DNA from: JAXLVB01 sp046329195
Lineage (GTDB): Bacteria > Bacteroidota > Bacteroidia > Cytophagales > Spirosomataceae
Direction of reading: 5' to 3'
DNA length: 64,000 nucleotides
NCBI GenBank assembly: GCA_046329195.1
Contig: JAXLVB010000002.1
Coordinates: forward strand, 806,001-870,000
Each line of letters starts with the position of its first letter. The first letter of the stretch is position 1. The position numbers and the translations under genes were made by a program. This document shows positions 25,259-35,237 of the stretch, in pieces. Under the pieces are notes generated by a model that made no database searches, was not told where the DNA came from, and worked only from the letters and a program-made list of their open reading frames with translations.

Positions 25259-28200
25259 ATGGAAAATAGTATTCCGTATCAGCCCAAACACAAAGTCCGC
25301 ATCGTGACGGCGGCCAGTTTGTTCGACGGCCACGATGCCGCTATTAACATCATGCGGCGCATCATGCAATCATCTGGCTGTGAGGTGATTCACTTAGGGC
25401 ATGACCGTAGTGTGGACGACGTGGTGAATTGCGCTATTCAAGAAGACGTGCAAGCCATTGCCATGACTTCGTATCAGGGGGGACATTTAGAATATTTCAA
25501 GTACATGCACGACTTGCTCCAGCAAAAAGGAGCAGGTCATATCAAAATTTTTGGTGGCGGTGGCGGCACCATTCTGCCCGAAGAAATCAAGGAGCTACAA
25601 GCTTATGGCATCACCCGCCTCTACCACCCCGACGATGGGCGTCAGATGGGTTTGCAAGGCATGATTAATGACTTGATTCAGCAAAGTGATTATCCTATTG
25701 GTAATCAACTTAGAGATGAAGTCCAACACCTCAAAGAAAAAAGAACAACTGCCATTGCCCGCCTGATTTCTGCTGCTGAAAACTTTCCTACCGAAGCAAA
25801 AACAACCCTCGACCAAATCAACCAACTGGCCAGTCAGGTGAAAATCCCTGTATTGGGCATTACTGGAACGGGAGGGGCTGGTAAATCCTCGTTGGTGGAT
25901 GAATTGGTCAGACGTTTTTTGTTGGATTTTCCTGATAAAACCATCGCCATTGTATCGGTTGACCCTTCTAAACGAAAAACAGGTGGGGCTTTGTTGGGCG
26001 ACCGTATTCGGATGAATGCCATCAATACTCCCCGAGTATATATGCGCTCGCTGGCTACACGGCAAAGTAATCTTTCGCTTTCTAAACACGTTTTAGAGGC
26101 TATCCAGATTCTGAAAGCGGCTGAATATGACCTGATTATCTTAGAAACCTCGGGTATTGGGCAGTCTGATACCGAAATTACAGCCTACGCTGATGTGGCT
26201 TTGTACGTAATGACCCCTGAGTTTGGGGCTGCTTCGCAACTCGAAAAAATTGACATGCTCGATTTTGCCGACGTGGTAGCTATCAACAAATTCGACAAAC
26301 GAGGAGCACAGGATGCCTTGCGAGATGTTCGGAAGCAGTACAAACGAAATCATAATGCCTGGGAGGTTTCGGACGAAGAATTACCCGTTTTTGGGACTAT
26401 TGCCTCGCAGTTCAACGACCCAGGCATGAACCAATTGTATGGGGCCATTCTCAACAAAATTCAATCAAAAACAGAACCTAACTGGAACTCCTCGTTGGTG
26501 TGGAATACGCAAGCATTAGAGAAAGTATATGTAATCCCTCCTCATCGAGCTCGTTATCTGTCAGAGATTTCCGAGAATAATCGCAGCTACGATGCATGGG
26601 TAACGGCACAAGCCGAAGTGGCGCAGCAATTGTACGGAATTTACAAAACCATCGAGACAGTATCTGGAAAACTCGTTCGTTTGACAGCTTATGGTCTCGA
26701 AGAACGAGAACCGCCCAAACAGGAATTGGTTGGTTTGCTTTTTAAGGAATTTGCCCGAGTGAAAATGCAACTTGACCCGCACCATTGGGACATCATTGTG
26801 CGCTGGAAAGACAAAGTAGAGGCCTACAAAAATCCGATTTTCACCTTTAAAGTTCGAGACAAAGAAATAAAGCTCGAAACCCATACGCAATCGCTTTCGC
26901 ATCTGCAAATTCCTAAAATTGCGTTGCCCAGCTACCAAGCTTGGGGCGATTTGCTGCGTTGGAATTTGCAAGAAAACGTGCCAGGCGAATTTCCATTTAC
27001 GGCAGGCATTTATCCATTTAAGCGTGAAAACGAAGACCCTACCCGCATGTTTGCAGGCGAAGGTGGCCCCGAACGCACCAACAAACGCTTTCACTATGTA
27101 AGTTTAGGGATGCCCGCCAAACGCCTTTCTACGGCCTTCGATTCGGTGACGCTCTACGGCAACAACCCTGATTATCGTCCAGATATCTATGGAAAAGTAG
27201 GGAATTCAGGGGTATCTATCTGCTGCCTCGACGACGCCAAAAAACTCTACTCAGGCTTTGACCTATGCGACCCCAGCACTTCAGTGAGCATGACCATCAA
27301 CGGCCCAGCACCAATGCTTTTGGCGTTTTTTATGAATGCGGCCATTGACCAAACGTGCGAAAAGTACATTCGAGCACAGGGGTTAGAAGCCAGGGTAGAA
27401 GAAAACTTACAGAAACACTACGAAACTAAAGGCTTACAACGGCCTCACTATCAAGGAGAATTGCCCGAAGGAACTAATGGTTTAGGCCTACTTCTACTTG
27501 GTATTACGGGCGACCAAGTACTGCCACAGGAAGTGTATCAGCAACTCAAAGCCGAAACGCTTGCCAAAGTAAGAGGAACCGTACAGGCCGATATTCTGAA
27601 AGAAGACCAAGCGCAAAATACTTGTATTTTTTCTACCGAATTTGCCTTGCGGCTCATGGGTGATGTGCAAGCCTATTTTATTGACCACAAGGTCCGCAAT
27701 TTTTATTCGGTTTCCATTTCTGGATACCACATTGCCGAGGCAGGTGCTAATCCTATTACTCAGTTGGCATTTACCTTGGCCAATGGCTTCACATTTGTAG
27801 AATATTACCTCAGTCGAGGCATGAACATCAACGACTTCGGGCCGAATCTATCGTTCTTTTTCTCTAACGGTATTGATCCCGAATACGCTGTTATTGGTAG
27901 AGTAGCTCGGCGGATTTGGGCCAAAGCGTTGAGTAAGAAATACAAAGGTGATGTCAGAACGCAATTGTTGAAATACCATATTCAGACTTCGGGGCGGTCG
28001 CTTCATGCACAGGAGATTGATTTCAATGATATTCGTACCACCTTGCAAGCGCTCTACGCTATTTATGACAATTGTAATTCGCTCCACACCAATGCCTATG
28101 ACGAAGCCATTACCACGCCAACCGAAGAATCCGTTCGGCGAGCCATGGCCATTCAGCTCATCATTAACCGAGAATTGGGCTTGGCCAAAAACGAAAATCC

Positions 28201-28672
28201 GTTGCAAGGTTCGTTCATCATTGAAGAACTAACCGACTTGGTAGAAGAAGCTGTGTTGCAAGAGTTTGACCGATTGACCGAGCGAGGCGGTGTGTTGGGA
28301 GCCATGGAAACCATGTACCAACGCTCCAAAATCCAAGAAGAGAGTCTGTATTACGAAACCCTCAAGCACACAGGCGAATACCCGATTATTGGTGTAAATA
28401 CATTTCTGAGCAGCAAAGGCTCCCCTACCATCATTCCGCAAGAGGTGATTAGAGCGACCAAAGAAGAAAAGGAATATCAGATTGAAATGTTGAAAAATCT
28501 TCACAAAGCTCAAGCCGACCAAGCCCCCAGTCAGTTGAAAGCTTTGCAACAAGCTGCTATTCAACATAAAAATGTATTCGAGAGCTTAATGGAAGCCAGC
28601 AAATTCTGCTCTCTTTATCAAATGACCACGGCGTTGTTTGAAGTAGGTGGGCAGTATAGGAGGAATATGTAG
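25259..28672 (+). CDS. icmF: Fused isobutyryl-CoA-type mutase with G-protein chaperone (IcmF)
   Basis: A 1137-residue protein in which three functions are joined in the IcmF order. Residues about 12-150 form the B12-binding domain (FDGHDAAINIMRRI, with D-x-H of the lower-ligand motif, and FGGGGGTI). Residues about 195-450 form a MeaB/ArgK-like GTPase: P-loop GTGGAGKSS near 201-209, then VDPSKRKTGGALLGDRIRMN. The rest is the substrate-binding TIM-barrel mutase domain, with FAGEGGPERTNKRFHYVSLG, YGKVGNSGVSICCLDDAKKL and SMTINGPAPMLLAFFMNAAI. IcmF interconverts isobutyryl-CoA and butyryl-CoA, and some relatives act on pivalyl- or isovaleryl-CoA; the exact substrate was not determined. It follows a DUF2461 gene by four bases and ends before a strong shared terminator. 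Confidence 0.95.
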   Translation: MENSIPYQPKHKVRIVTAASLFDGHDAAINIMRRIMQSSGCEVIHLGHDRSVDDVVNCAIQEDVQAIAMTSYQGGHLEYFKYMHDLLQQKGAGHIKIFGGGGGTILPEEIKELQAYGITRLYHPDDGRQMGLQGMINDLIQQSDYPIGNQLRDEVQHLKEKRTTAIARLISAAENFPTEAKTTLDQINQLASQVKIPVLGITGTGGAGKSSLVDELVRRFLLDFPDKTIAIVSVDPSKRKTGGALLGDRIRMNAINTPRVYMRSLATRQSNLSLSKHVLEAIQILKAAEYDLIILETSGIGQSDTEITAYADVALYVMTPEFGAASQLEKIDMLDFADVVAINKFDKRGAQDALRDVRKQYKRNHNAWEVSDEELPVFGTIASQFNDPGMNQLYGAILNKIQSKTEPNWNSSLVWNTQALEKVYVIPPHRARYLSEISENNRSYDAWVTAQAEVAQQLYGIYKTIETVSGKLVRLTAYGLEEREPPKQELVGLLFKEFARVKMQLDPHHWDIIVRWKDKVEAYKNPIFTFKVRDKEIKLETHTQSLSHLQIPKIALPSYQAWGDLLRWNLQENVPGEFPFTAGIYPFKRENEDPTRMFAGEGGPERTNKRFHYVSLGMPAKRLSTAFDSVTLYGNNPDYRPDIYGKVGNSGVSICCLDDAKKLYSGFDLCDPSTSVSMTINGPAPMLLAFFMNAAIDQTCEKYIRAQGLEARVEENLQKHYETKGLQRPHYQGELPEGTNGLGLLLLGITGDQVLPQEVYQQLKAETLAKVRGTVQADILKEDQAQNTCIFSTEFALRLMGDVQAYFIDHKVRNFYSVSISGYHIAEAGANPITQLAFTLANGFTFVEYYLSRGMNINDFGPNLSFFFSNGIDPEYAVIGRVARRIWAKALSKKYKGDVRTQLLKYHIQTSGRSLHAQEIDFNDIRTTLQALYAIYDNCNSLHTNAYDEAITTPTEESVRRAMAIQLIINRELGLAKNENPLQGSFIIEELTDLVEEAVLQEFDRLTERGGVLGAMETMYQRSKIQEESLYYETLKHTGEYPIIGVNTFLSSKGSPTIIPQEVIRATKEEKEYQIEMLKNLHKAQADQAPSQLKALQQAAIQHKNVFESLMEASKFCSLYQMTTALFEVGGQYRRNM

Positions 28673-28734
28673 AATCAACTCTCCTTAAAGACAAGGTAAC
28701 CAAAGTAAATGACTACTACAGTTGTTAAGTCCTG

Positions 28735-28775
28735 AAGAGGCCGTCTCAAAAGGGATGTTGAGACGGCCTCTTTCA
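28735..28775. terminator. Bidirectional terminator between icmF and the GH65 gene
   Basis: AAGAGGCCGTCTCAA (28735-28749) and TTGAGACGGCCTCTT (28758-28772) form a perfect 15-bp stem with an 8-base loop between two convergent genes. The flanks are A/T-containing on both sides. Confidence 0.85.
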
Positions 28776-28779
28776 AACT

Positions 28780-31089
28780 TTATATACTTTTGACGACTTT
28801 CTGATGAGCTGTCAGCTCTGTTTCTTCCCCATACAAAACCATGCCAATAGAGGTTCTCGTCAAATTTTCAACTTCTATGTGAGTTGGAGAACACGTTACA
28901 ACCAACAATGCTCCTCTAAAACGCACCTTAAATGAGAACGAAGCCCAATGAGATGGACAATACGGTGTAAAATGAATTTTTCCGTCGGCTACTCTCATTC
29001 CCCCAAAACCTTTTACTACCGACATCCAGGTTCCAGCCATCGAGGTGATGTGCAGTCCGTCTTCGGTATCATTGTTATAGTCATCAAGATCTAAGCGGCT
29101 GGTTCTGAGATACATTTCGTATGCTTTGTCTTTCATTCCTAACTTAGAAGCAAGGATTGAATGAACACAAGGCGAGAGAGAAGACTCATGAACAGTACGA
29201 GGTTCATAAAACGCAAAGTTGCGTCGGTGAGTATCTTCATCAAAATCTTCTTCAAAAAAGTAAAGCCCTTGCAACACATCTGCCTGCTTAATAAAGCAAC
29301 TACGGAGAATTCGATCCCAAGACCATTTTTGGTTTAATGGACGCTCTGAAGCAGGTAAATCTTGCACCAAAATTTGCTCTTTATCCATATAGCCATCTTG
29401 CTGTAAAAACACGCCAAGCTCCTTGTTTTCAGGAAAATACATATTTGCAATAATGTTTTTCCACAGCGTTAGTTCTTCTGTTTCATTGAAATGAACCGTT
29501 GCTTTTATTGCGGCAAAACGCTCTGCTTGAGTGCTCTGTACTTTTTGAATAGCCTCTGTTGTATAGCTCAAGCACCAACGAGCTATGTAATTGGTGTACC
29601 AGTTGTTATTAACGTTGTTTTCGTATTCATTAGGCCCCGTTACACCCAGCATCACGTATTGCTGTTTCTCACCCGACCAGTTGACCCGTTGTGCCCAGAA
29701 GCGAGCAATTCCGATAAGAACTTCCAAGCCATATTCAGCCAAATAGGCTTCGTCGTTGGTATAACGAACGTAATCATAAATGGCATAAGCAATGGCACCA
29801 TTGCGGTGAATTTCCTCAAAGGTAATCTCCCACTCATTATGGCACTCTTCGCCGTTCATGGTTACCATCGGATAAAGTGCTGCACCGTTTTTAAAGCCAA
29901 GTTTTTCCGCATTTTCAATGGCTTTATCCAATTGCTTATGGCGATAAATCAATAGATTCCGAGCCACTTTTGGGTCAGCAGTTGACAAATAGAATGGAAT
30001 ACAGTACGCCTCTGTGTCCCAGTACGTTGAGCCGCCGTATTTTTCGCCCGTGAAGCCCTTTGGTCCAATATTTAGCCGTTCATCTTCGCCTGTATAAGTT
30101 TGACAAAGTTGGAAAATATTGAAACGAATCCCTTGTTGTGCGGCACTATCTCCTTCGATGACGATGTCCATGTAGTTCCACTTGTCGGCCCAAGCATTAG
30201 CTTGCTCGCTCCACATTTTGTCAAAACCTTTTGCTTTAATGCGGTGTAAATACTGCTTGGCATTTGATAAGAGCCGCTCTGTAGGGTGATTGAGCGACGA
30301 CAGATTACAGGCGTATTTCTCCAACACCATTTCATCACCTACAACAAGGTCTATAGAAACCTTATTGGCAACATACTTCTCTAACTTGACTGGAAGTAAC
30401 TGAAAGTCAACAGAATGTCCATTTTTTTTGAGTTCAAAGGCCATCCCTGTTAGTACATGAAAGCCCGTCTTTTTGGTTCGAAGCTCGATGTAAGCCTCGC
30501 CATAACCGGTTTCTTTATGCACTTCGTCCCAAAATTTTTCTTCCCAGTTGGCATCTTTATTAGAAATATCACCATCAATATAAGAAGTCAAGGTGACTTT
30601 GCCATCAAAATTTAGAGGAGTAATCGAATACCGAATAACACCTGATTCGTCATCAACAATAGAGCAAAAGCGAGTTGAGGAAATACGTAGCGACTTGCCA
30701 CTCTTGAGCGTAGCCGTAAAAGAACGTTGTAAATAACCTTCTTTCATATTGAGGATACGCTTAAAATCCTCTATTTCACAGGTGTTAAGATCTAAGGTTT
30801 CATTTTCGATTTCTACTTTGATGCCTGTCCAATTAGCGGCATTGAGTACTTTGGCAAAATAATGCGGATAACCGTTTTTCCACCAACCTACTTTGGTTTT
30901 ATCTGGATAATAAACACCCGCCACGTAATTACCTTGTAGGGTTTTACCTGTAAAATCTTCTTCAAAGTTGCCACGTTGGCCCATCCGCCCATTCCCAAGC
31001 GAACAAATAGATTCTGTGATTTCATTGAATTCAGCTTGAAAACCTTCTTCAATGATACACCAATCGTCATGTTTAAGGTACTGCTTCAT
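28780..31089 (-). CDS. GH65 glycoside phosphorylase, probably maltose phosphorylase
   Basis: A 769-residue cytoplasmic protein of glycoside hydrolase family 65. The catalytic acid is E488 in GVTGPNEYENN, matching the position of the general acid in maltose phosphorylase. Other family features include LGNGRMGQRGNFEED near the N-terminus, GGSTYWDTEAYCIPFYLSTA, and the C-terminal HITSMAGTWMSVVKGFGGMR. There is no signal peptide. GH65 enzymes phosphorolyse alpha-glucosides (maltose, trehalose, kojibiose, nigerose) to beta-glucose-1-phosphate. The linked beta-phosphoglucomutase and the two GH13 enzymes make maltose the most likely substrate. It lies on the same strand as the desaturase and pgmB genes. 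Confidence 0.9.
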   Translation of the reverse strand: MKQYLKHDDWCIIEEGFQAEFNEITESICSLGNGRMGQRGNFEEDFTGKTLQGNYVAGVYYPDKTKVGWWKNGYPHYFAKVLNAANWTGIKVEIENETLDLNTCEIEDFKRILNMKEGYLQRSFTATLKSGKSLRISSTRFCSIVDDESGVIRYSITPLNFDGKVTLTSYIDGDISNKDANWEEKFWDEVHKETGYGEAYIELRTKKTGFHVLTGMAFELKKNGHSVDFQLLPVKLEKYVANKVSIDLVVGDEMVLEKYACNLSSLNHPTERLLSNAKQYLHRIKAKGFDKMWSEQANAWADKWNYMDIVIEGDSAAQQGIRFNIFQLCQTYTGEDERLNIGPKGFTGEKYGGSTYWDTEAYCIPFYLSTADPKVARNLLIYRHKQLDKAIENAEKLGFKNGAALYPMVTMNGEECHNEWEITFEEIHRNGAIAYAIYDYVRYTNDEAYLAEYGLEVLIGIARFWAQRVNWSGEKQQYVMLGVTGPNEYENNVNNNWYTNYIARWCLSYTTEAIQKVQSTQAERFAAIKATVHFNETEELTLWKNIIANMYFPENKELGVFLQQDGYMDKEQILVQDLPASERPLNQKWSWDRILRSCFIKQADVLQGLYFFEEDFDEDTHRRNFAFYEPRTVHESSLSPCVHSILASKLGMKDKAYEMYLRTSRLDLDDYNNDTEDGLHITSMAGTWMSVVKGFGGMRVADGKIHFTPYCPSHWASFSFKVRFRGALLVVTCSPTHIEVENLTRTSIGMVLYGEETELTAHQKVVKSI

Positions 31090-31158
31090 AATTTTAAGGG
31101 GTCATCATAGTTTATGTTCAAGAAATTCTCCAAAAGTTTCTATTGGGTTATTTATGAG

Positions 31159-31191
31159 AAACCCCGCAAAGTCTTACACTGTGCAGGGTTT
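31159..31191 (-). terminator. Weak hairpin downstream of the desaturase gene
   Basis: AAACCC (31159-31164) pairs with GGGTTT (31186-31191), and GCA/TGC extends it after one mismatch. It lies about 110 bases past the desaturase stop and has only a weak T tract, so it may be an attenuator or nothing. Confidence 0.35.
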
Positions 31192-31302
31192 ACTTTTCTA
31201 CAAGTTGTTACTAAACCAAAAGTGTTTAGAATTTTAAATTTACTCATTCAATTCAAATAAGGCAAGTGCTTATTTTGACAGAATAAAGTTAGAGATAAGG
31301 TC

Positions 31303-32298
31303 TTAATTGACAGCAATCCACTTAAATTCGTATTCTAATCGAGGTGTTTCAATGCGTTCGGCAATGCGTTCGAGGCGGTCGGGCAATCGCATCACATAGT
31401 CACGAGCTTTTTCGGCGGCACCGTCCAAGCCTGTAAGGCTTTGGATATTCCATTCTACCAATAATTCTCTCAAAATACTGGCGTAATCCATTGCTGTATA
31501 AACGCCCAAACGTTGGGCAGCATCCGTAAAATGTCCCCATAATGCCCCTGTTTGCTGTCCAGTTTCACGCAGAAAATGAGCTGGCATCACAATTTTTTTG
31601 CGCATCATATCCTCAAAAGCTAGCATCATCTGACTGGGATCTACCTCAAAAATGTGCTTGATAAAGGTCATGTAGGCTTTTGCGTGACGGGCTTCGTCTG
31701 CTGCAACAATACCACAGATTCTACTTAGTAAGCCATCGCCTTCTTTTTTAGCCAACGAAGCCACCCGCCGATGCGAAATGTTAGTAGCCAATTCTTGAAA
31801 ACTGGTGTAAACAAAATTGCGATAAGGGTCGTTCCCTGTTTTGATATCAAAACCGTCGGCAATCAAATATTGCGTAGAAGTTTCCATTTCACGCATGTTG
31901 ATTCTACCGCTCAAATAAAGATATTTGTTCAATACATCGCCGTGGCGATTTTCCTCGGCAGTCCAAAGGCGAGTCCATTGCTTCCAGCCATTGTCTTCGC
32001 TTTGGCCATTGATACCTTCAATACCCATAATCCACGACTCATAGGTAGGCAAGGCCTCTTCGGTGATGGTGTCGCCTACCAAAACAGCCAACAAATCATA
32101 CGATAGACCTTTGGCTTGTTCTTGAAGAGCACGAACTTTTTCAAAAAAAGTATCCAAAATGGAGCTATCAGGGAGCAAATCGGTAGGCTGCCAGTTGGTA
32201 TCAATGGGCTTTAGGAATTTGTCAATAGCTTCCTTTGCAACGCTTTCAAGGTGATTCATCACCTCCATACGTTCCCACACTTTTGTGATGTGTAACAT
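31303..32298 (-). CDS. Acyl-ACP (stearoyl-type) desaturase
   Basis: A 331-residue soluble diiron desaturase. The two iron-binding motifs are EENRHG at 115-120 and DEARH at 201-205, in a ferritin-like four-helix bundle, as in plant and actinobacterial acyl-ACP desaturases. It introduces a double bond into saturated acyl-ACP with O2 and reduced ferredoxin. Internal ATGs at codons 11 and 14 are possible alternative starts. The gene sits between the GH65 and pgmB genes of the maltodextrin cluster with 54 bases to pgmB, and a perfect -7 box in that gap suggests its own promoter. The function is unrelated to sugar use, so the position is probably incidental. Confidence 0.92.
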   Translation of the reverse strand: MLHITKVWERMEVMNHLESVAKEAIDKFLKPIDTNWQPTDLLPDSSILDTFFEKVRALQEQAKGLSYDLLAVLVGDTITEEALPTYESWIMGIEGINGQSEDNGWKQWTRLWTAEENRHGDVLNKYLYLSGRINMREMETSTQYLIADGFDIKTGNDPYRNFVYTSFQELATNISHRRVASLAKKEGDGLLSRICGIVAADEARHAKAYMTFIKHIFEVDPSQMMLAFEDMMRKKIVMPAHFLRETGQQTGALWGHFTDAAQRLGVYTAMDYASILRELLVEWNIQSLTGLDGAAEKARDYVMRLPDRLERIAERIETPRLEYEFKWIAVN

Positions 32299-32334
32299 TC
32301 GGGTTCGTTAAATGATTAGAAAATGGTTAATGGT

Positions 32335-32342
32335 CAAATGTA
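32335..32342 (-). promoter_or_regulatory. -7 box for the desaturase gene
   Basis: The minus strand reads TACATTTG, a perfect TAnnTTTG match, in the 54-base gap between pgmB and the desaturase gene. It predicts transcription from about 32329. No matching TTTG was found 18 bases upstream. Confidence 0.38.
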
Positions 32343-32352
32343 GTTTTTGATA

Positions 32353-33009
32353 CTAATTTGAGCCTATTACTTCAACTAATTGGGGCCATGAAACGCCTTC
32401 AAAGCCAGCAAGTACTACATTGGCTTGAGTAAGCACTGAAGCCTGGCCAATTCCTACCGATTTCATGCCTGCTCGGGTGGCAGCCTCTATACCCGCTACA
32501 GCATCTTCAAAAACCAAGCATTCTACTGGCTGCAAGCCGAGTTCTTTTGCGCCGTTCAAGAATACCTCTGGATCGGGTTTGCCCTGGGTGATTTTGTTGC
32601 CGTCAATAATGGTGTCAAACCACGCATACATCCCGATTTTCTCAAGAATCAACCCCGCATTTTTGCTGACAGAGCCAAGCCCAATTTTGATATCAGCTTG
32701 CTTGAGTTGCAGAATAAAAGCTTTTACCCCAGGTAAAATTTCATCTGGAGTCATTTGTGTTACCAGTTCCAGATACCAATCATTTTTGGTGCTCGCCCAT
32801 TGTAGTTTCTCAGCTTCGGATAAGGTTACACCTCCCCATGCTAAGATGATTTCTAAGGACTTCATCCGGCTTACGCCTTTTAGCTCTTCGTTTTGGGCTT
32901 CTGTAAAATCAAATCCCAAGGTATTAGCTAAACGCTTCCAAGCCAGAAAATGGTATTTGGCGGTGTCCACAATCACGCCATCAAGGTCAAACAAACAAGC
33001 CTTAATCAA
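32353..33009 (-). CDS. pgmB: Beta-phosphoglucomutase
   Basis: A 218-residue HAD-superfamily enzyme. The nucleophile and acid/base aspartates are D8 and D10 in FDLDGVIVDT, followed by GVSRMKSLEIIL (cap domain), GLGSVSKNA (motif II serine), and the distal motifs GKPDPEVFLNGAKELG and VFEDAVAGIEAA. It converts beta-glucose-1-phosphate to glucose-6-phosphate. This is the step after GH65 phosphorolysis, and the gene lies between the GH65/desaturase genes and an exported GH13 gene, so its place in maltose use is clear. No signal peptide; cytoplasmic. Confidence 0.95.
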   Translation of the reverse strand: MIKACLFDLDGVIVDTAKYHFLAWKRLANTLGFDFTEAQNEELKGVSRMKSLEIILAWGGVTLSEAEKLQWASTKNDWYLELVTQMTPDEILPGVKAFILQLKQADIKIGLGSVSKNAGLILEKIGMYAWFDTIIDGNKITQGKPDPEVFLNGAKELGLQPVECLVFEDAVAGIEAATRAGMKSVGIGQASVLTQANVVLAGFEGVSWPQLVEVIGSN

Positions 33010-33197
33010 AATATAAATTTTAATTCTGTTATGCCATTCAAAACAACAACTCGCTGATTATTAAGCCACTAAACTACTTACTGAATAATCATTCGAACGG
33101 TTTGTGCTACCTTATTATTATGATAGGTGCAGTTTTTTGAAACTAAGTTGCAAATTTCGTCAAAATTCTGCCTAAATGATAGTATTAAGCACTTTTT

Positions 33198-35117
33198 TTA
33201 CTTGGTTAATTCTAAGACAAAAGCCGTTTTGGCTGGAATCGTAAACGATTGTAACGTACTGATTTTTGTTTCCGTTAGTACCTCTGTGGCTCCACCGAAA
33301 CCATTGGTTATCTCTGCAAAACGTTTTCCATCAAGTGTTTTTGCGGAAGAGTTGGTGTTACTTAACACCAAAATGGTTTTGTGTTGGTCCTTACGAGCAA
33401 ATACGTAGGTGCCATCTTCGGGTATAAACTGAGTCAGTTTCCCTGTTTGAAGGGTGGAAGTATTTCTTCGATAATGAGCTAATTTTTTTACAAAATTAAA
33501 GGCATCGTTTTCGGCTTGCGAACGACCAGTGGATACAAATTTGTTCGCAGCATCGCCTTTCCAACCACCCGGGAAATCCTGACGTACTTCGGCATCAGTA
33601 GGGTTCTTGAAGTTTTTCATTAAAATTTCAGTACCATAATAAAAATGAGGTATTCCACGGGTAGTAAAAAGCCACGTGATACCCATTTTGTAATTATCCA
33701 TGTTTTCGCCAATGACCGAAAAATAACGATCTGTATCATGGTTTTCCAAAAAGGTTACCATGTTATTAGGATTTTCATACACAAAATCTTGTGCCAACAC
33801 CTGATAAATGCGATTTACTCCTCCGTCCCAACCAAAAGGTTCATTCAAAGCTGCATTAATGGCCGAGTACAACGGAAAATCACAAGTGCCGGGTTGGTTG
33901 CATTTGATTGGAAAATCAATCTTATTTTTGACAAAATACGCCAATTGAGCTGGGGTATTTATCCACGATTCGCCATAAATCATGATATGCGGGTACTGTT
34001 CTATTAAAGCCGCATTACAACGATTCATGAACTCCATGTCGTTGTACTTGTACGTGTCAATGCGCCAGCCATCTACATTAAACAACTCTGTACTCCAAAG
34101 AGCGTGCTGAATGAGGTAATTGGCACAGTAAGGATCTCGGAGGTTAAGGTCTGGTAAAAAGGGAGTAAACCACCCCTCAATCATGATTTTGTTATCAATT
34201 TGGGCTGAATTGGGTGCCATCAACGACGCTTCCTTGTGAGAGGTGTTGGTGTAGGTGTCCCATTTGTTGAACCAAGTCGGAGTTGGTTGGTCTTTCCACA
34301 TCCAGTAGTCATCCGAAACGTGGTTGTAAACGGCATCTTGGATAAGTTTCATGCCATTTTGGTGAAGGACATCCGATAGTTTTTTGTAACCTTCTATACC
34401 CCCAAATCGTCGGTCAATTTTGTAGTGGTCTGTAAAATGGTACCCGTGATACCCTGCCTGCAAATTACCATGAAGTTCCTTTTTTAAGCTTTCATCATTT
34501 TCGATGACAGGCGTCATCCATAGCGCCGACACTCCTAAGTCTTTGAGGTAATCTAAATGGTTGATAATCCCCTGAAAGTCACCACCATGCCGCAAAAATG
34601 GACTTTTGGGATTGCAGGTAGTATCTAGCATGGTCGAAAACTTGTCGTTAGTAGGGTCACCATTGGCAAAGCGGTCGGGCATAATCAAGTAGATAAAATC
34701 AGATTGATTAACACCCTGACCTTTGGGCTGGTTGTTACGAGCCAACAGTTCGTATTCAATATAATTGGTTTCCTTGATGATTTCGGGCTTTTTCTTCTTT
34801 TTCAGCACCGTACGGTCTTGGCTAAAGTCAATGCGCATTTTGCCCACTTGTGCTCTTGGCGAGATGGTCAAATCCAAAAACAAATAATTGGGGTTAGCCA
34901 CTTTATTGACTTTGTCGAGTGTTACGCCTGGGTGATTGAGACTGACTTGACATTCGGCAATGTTTTTGCCATAAACCAAGAGTTGAAGTTTGGGGTTTTT
35001 CATGCCCACCCACCAGTTGACTGGGTCAACTCGCTGAATTTGAACACCTTGAGCCAGAAGTTGGAGCGTAGATAGCCCTAAACAAAATGTGACAATTAAT
35101 AGAAGATACTTCATCAT
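33198..35117 (-). CDS. Exported GH13 alpha-glucan hydrolase (neopullulanase/cyclomaltodextrinase type)
   Basis: A 639-residue protein with a signal peptide (LLLIVTFCLGLSTLQLLAQ). Residues about 25-125 form an N-terminal beta domain of the cyclomaltodextrinase type, followed by a full GH13 barrel. The catalytic residues are D354 (GWRIDTYKY, nucleophile), E383 (YGESW, acid/base) and D461 (ENHDTDR, stabiliser). Other motifs: DAVYNH and the calcium-type loop NGDPTNDKF. The type resembles SusA-like periplasmic neopullulanases that cut starch oligosaccharides or cyclodextrins to maltose. It diverges from a second GH13 gene with about 120 bases of shared promoter region. Confidence 0.93.
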   Translation of the reverse strand: MMKYLLLIVTFCLGLSTLQLLAQGVQIQRVDPVNWWVGMKNPKLQLLVYGKNIAECQVSLNHPGVTLDKVNKVANPNYLFLDLTISPRAQVGKMRIDFSQDRTVLKKKKKPEIIKETNYIEYELLARNNQPKGQGVNQSDFIYLIMPDRFANGDPTNDKFSTMLDTTCNPKSPFLRHGGDFQGIINHLDYLKDLGVSALWMTPVIENDESLKKELHGNLQAGYHGYHFTDHYKIDRRFGGIEGYKKLSDVLHQNGMKLIQDAVYNHVSDDYWMWKDQPTPTWFNKWDTYTNTSHKEASLMAPNSAQIDNKIMIEGWFTPFLPDLNLRDPYCANYLIQHALWSTELFNVDGWRIDTYKYNDMEFMNRCNAALIEQYPHIMIYGESWINTPAQLAYFVKNKIDFPIKCNQPGTCDFPLYSAINAALNEPFGWDGGVNRIYQVLAQDFVYENPNNMVTFLENHDTDRYFSVIGENMDNYKMGITWLFTTRGIPHFYYGTEILMKNFKNPTDAEVRQDFPGGWKGDAANKFVSTGRSQAENDAFNFVKKLAHYRRNTSTLQTGKLTQFIPEDGTYVFARKDQHKTILVLSNTNSSAKTLDGKRFAEITNGFGGATEVLTETKISTLQSFTIPAKTAFVLELTK

Positions 35118-35199
35118 AGTAAATTATTGAAGGAGTAAAACGACCAAACCAAGCGCAAAATAACGGTTTTTGCCTATTTTTTCGTAAAAAAAACCTATT

Positions 35200-35207
35200 T
35201 ACCTTTG
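35200..35207 (+). promoter_or_regulatory. -7 box of the plus-strand GH13 promoter
   Basis: TACCTTTG is a perfect TAnnTTTG match. The position 18 bases upstream holds TTTT rather than TTTG. Predicted 5' UTR is about 25 bases before the start at 35238. The minus-strand counterpart for the divergent GH13 gene is only one mismatch from consensus (near 35157). Confidence 0.42.
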
Positions 35208-35237
35208 GGCACAGAAGCTTTACTATGATGAAAAATA

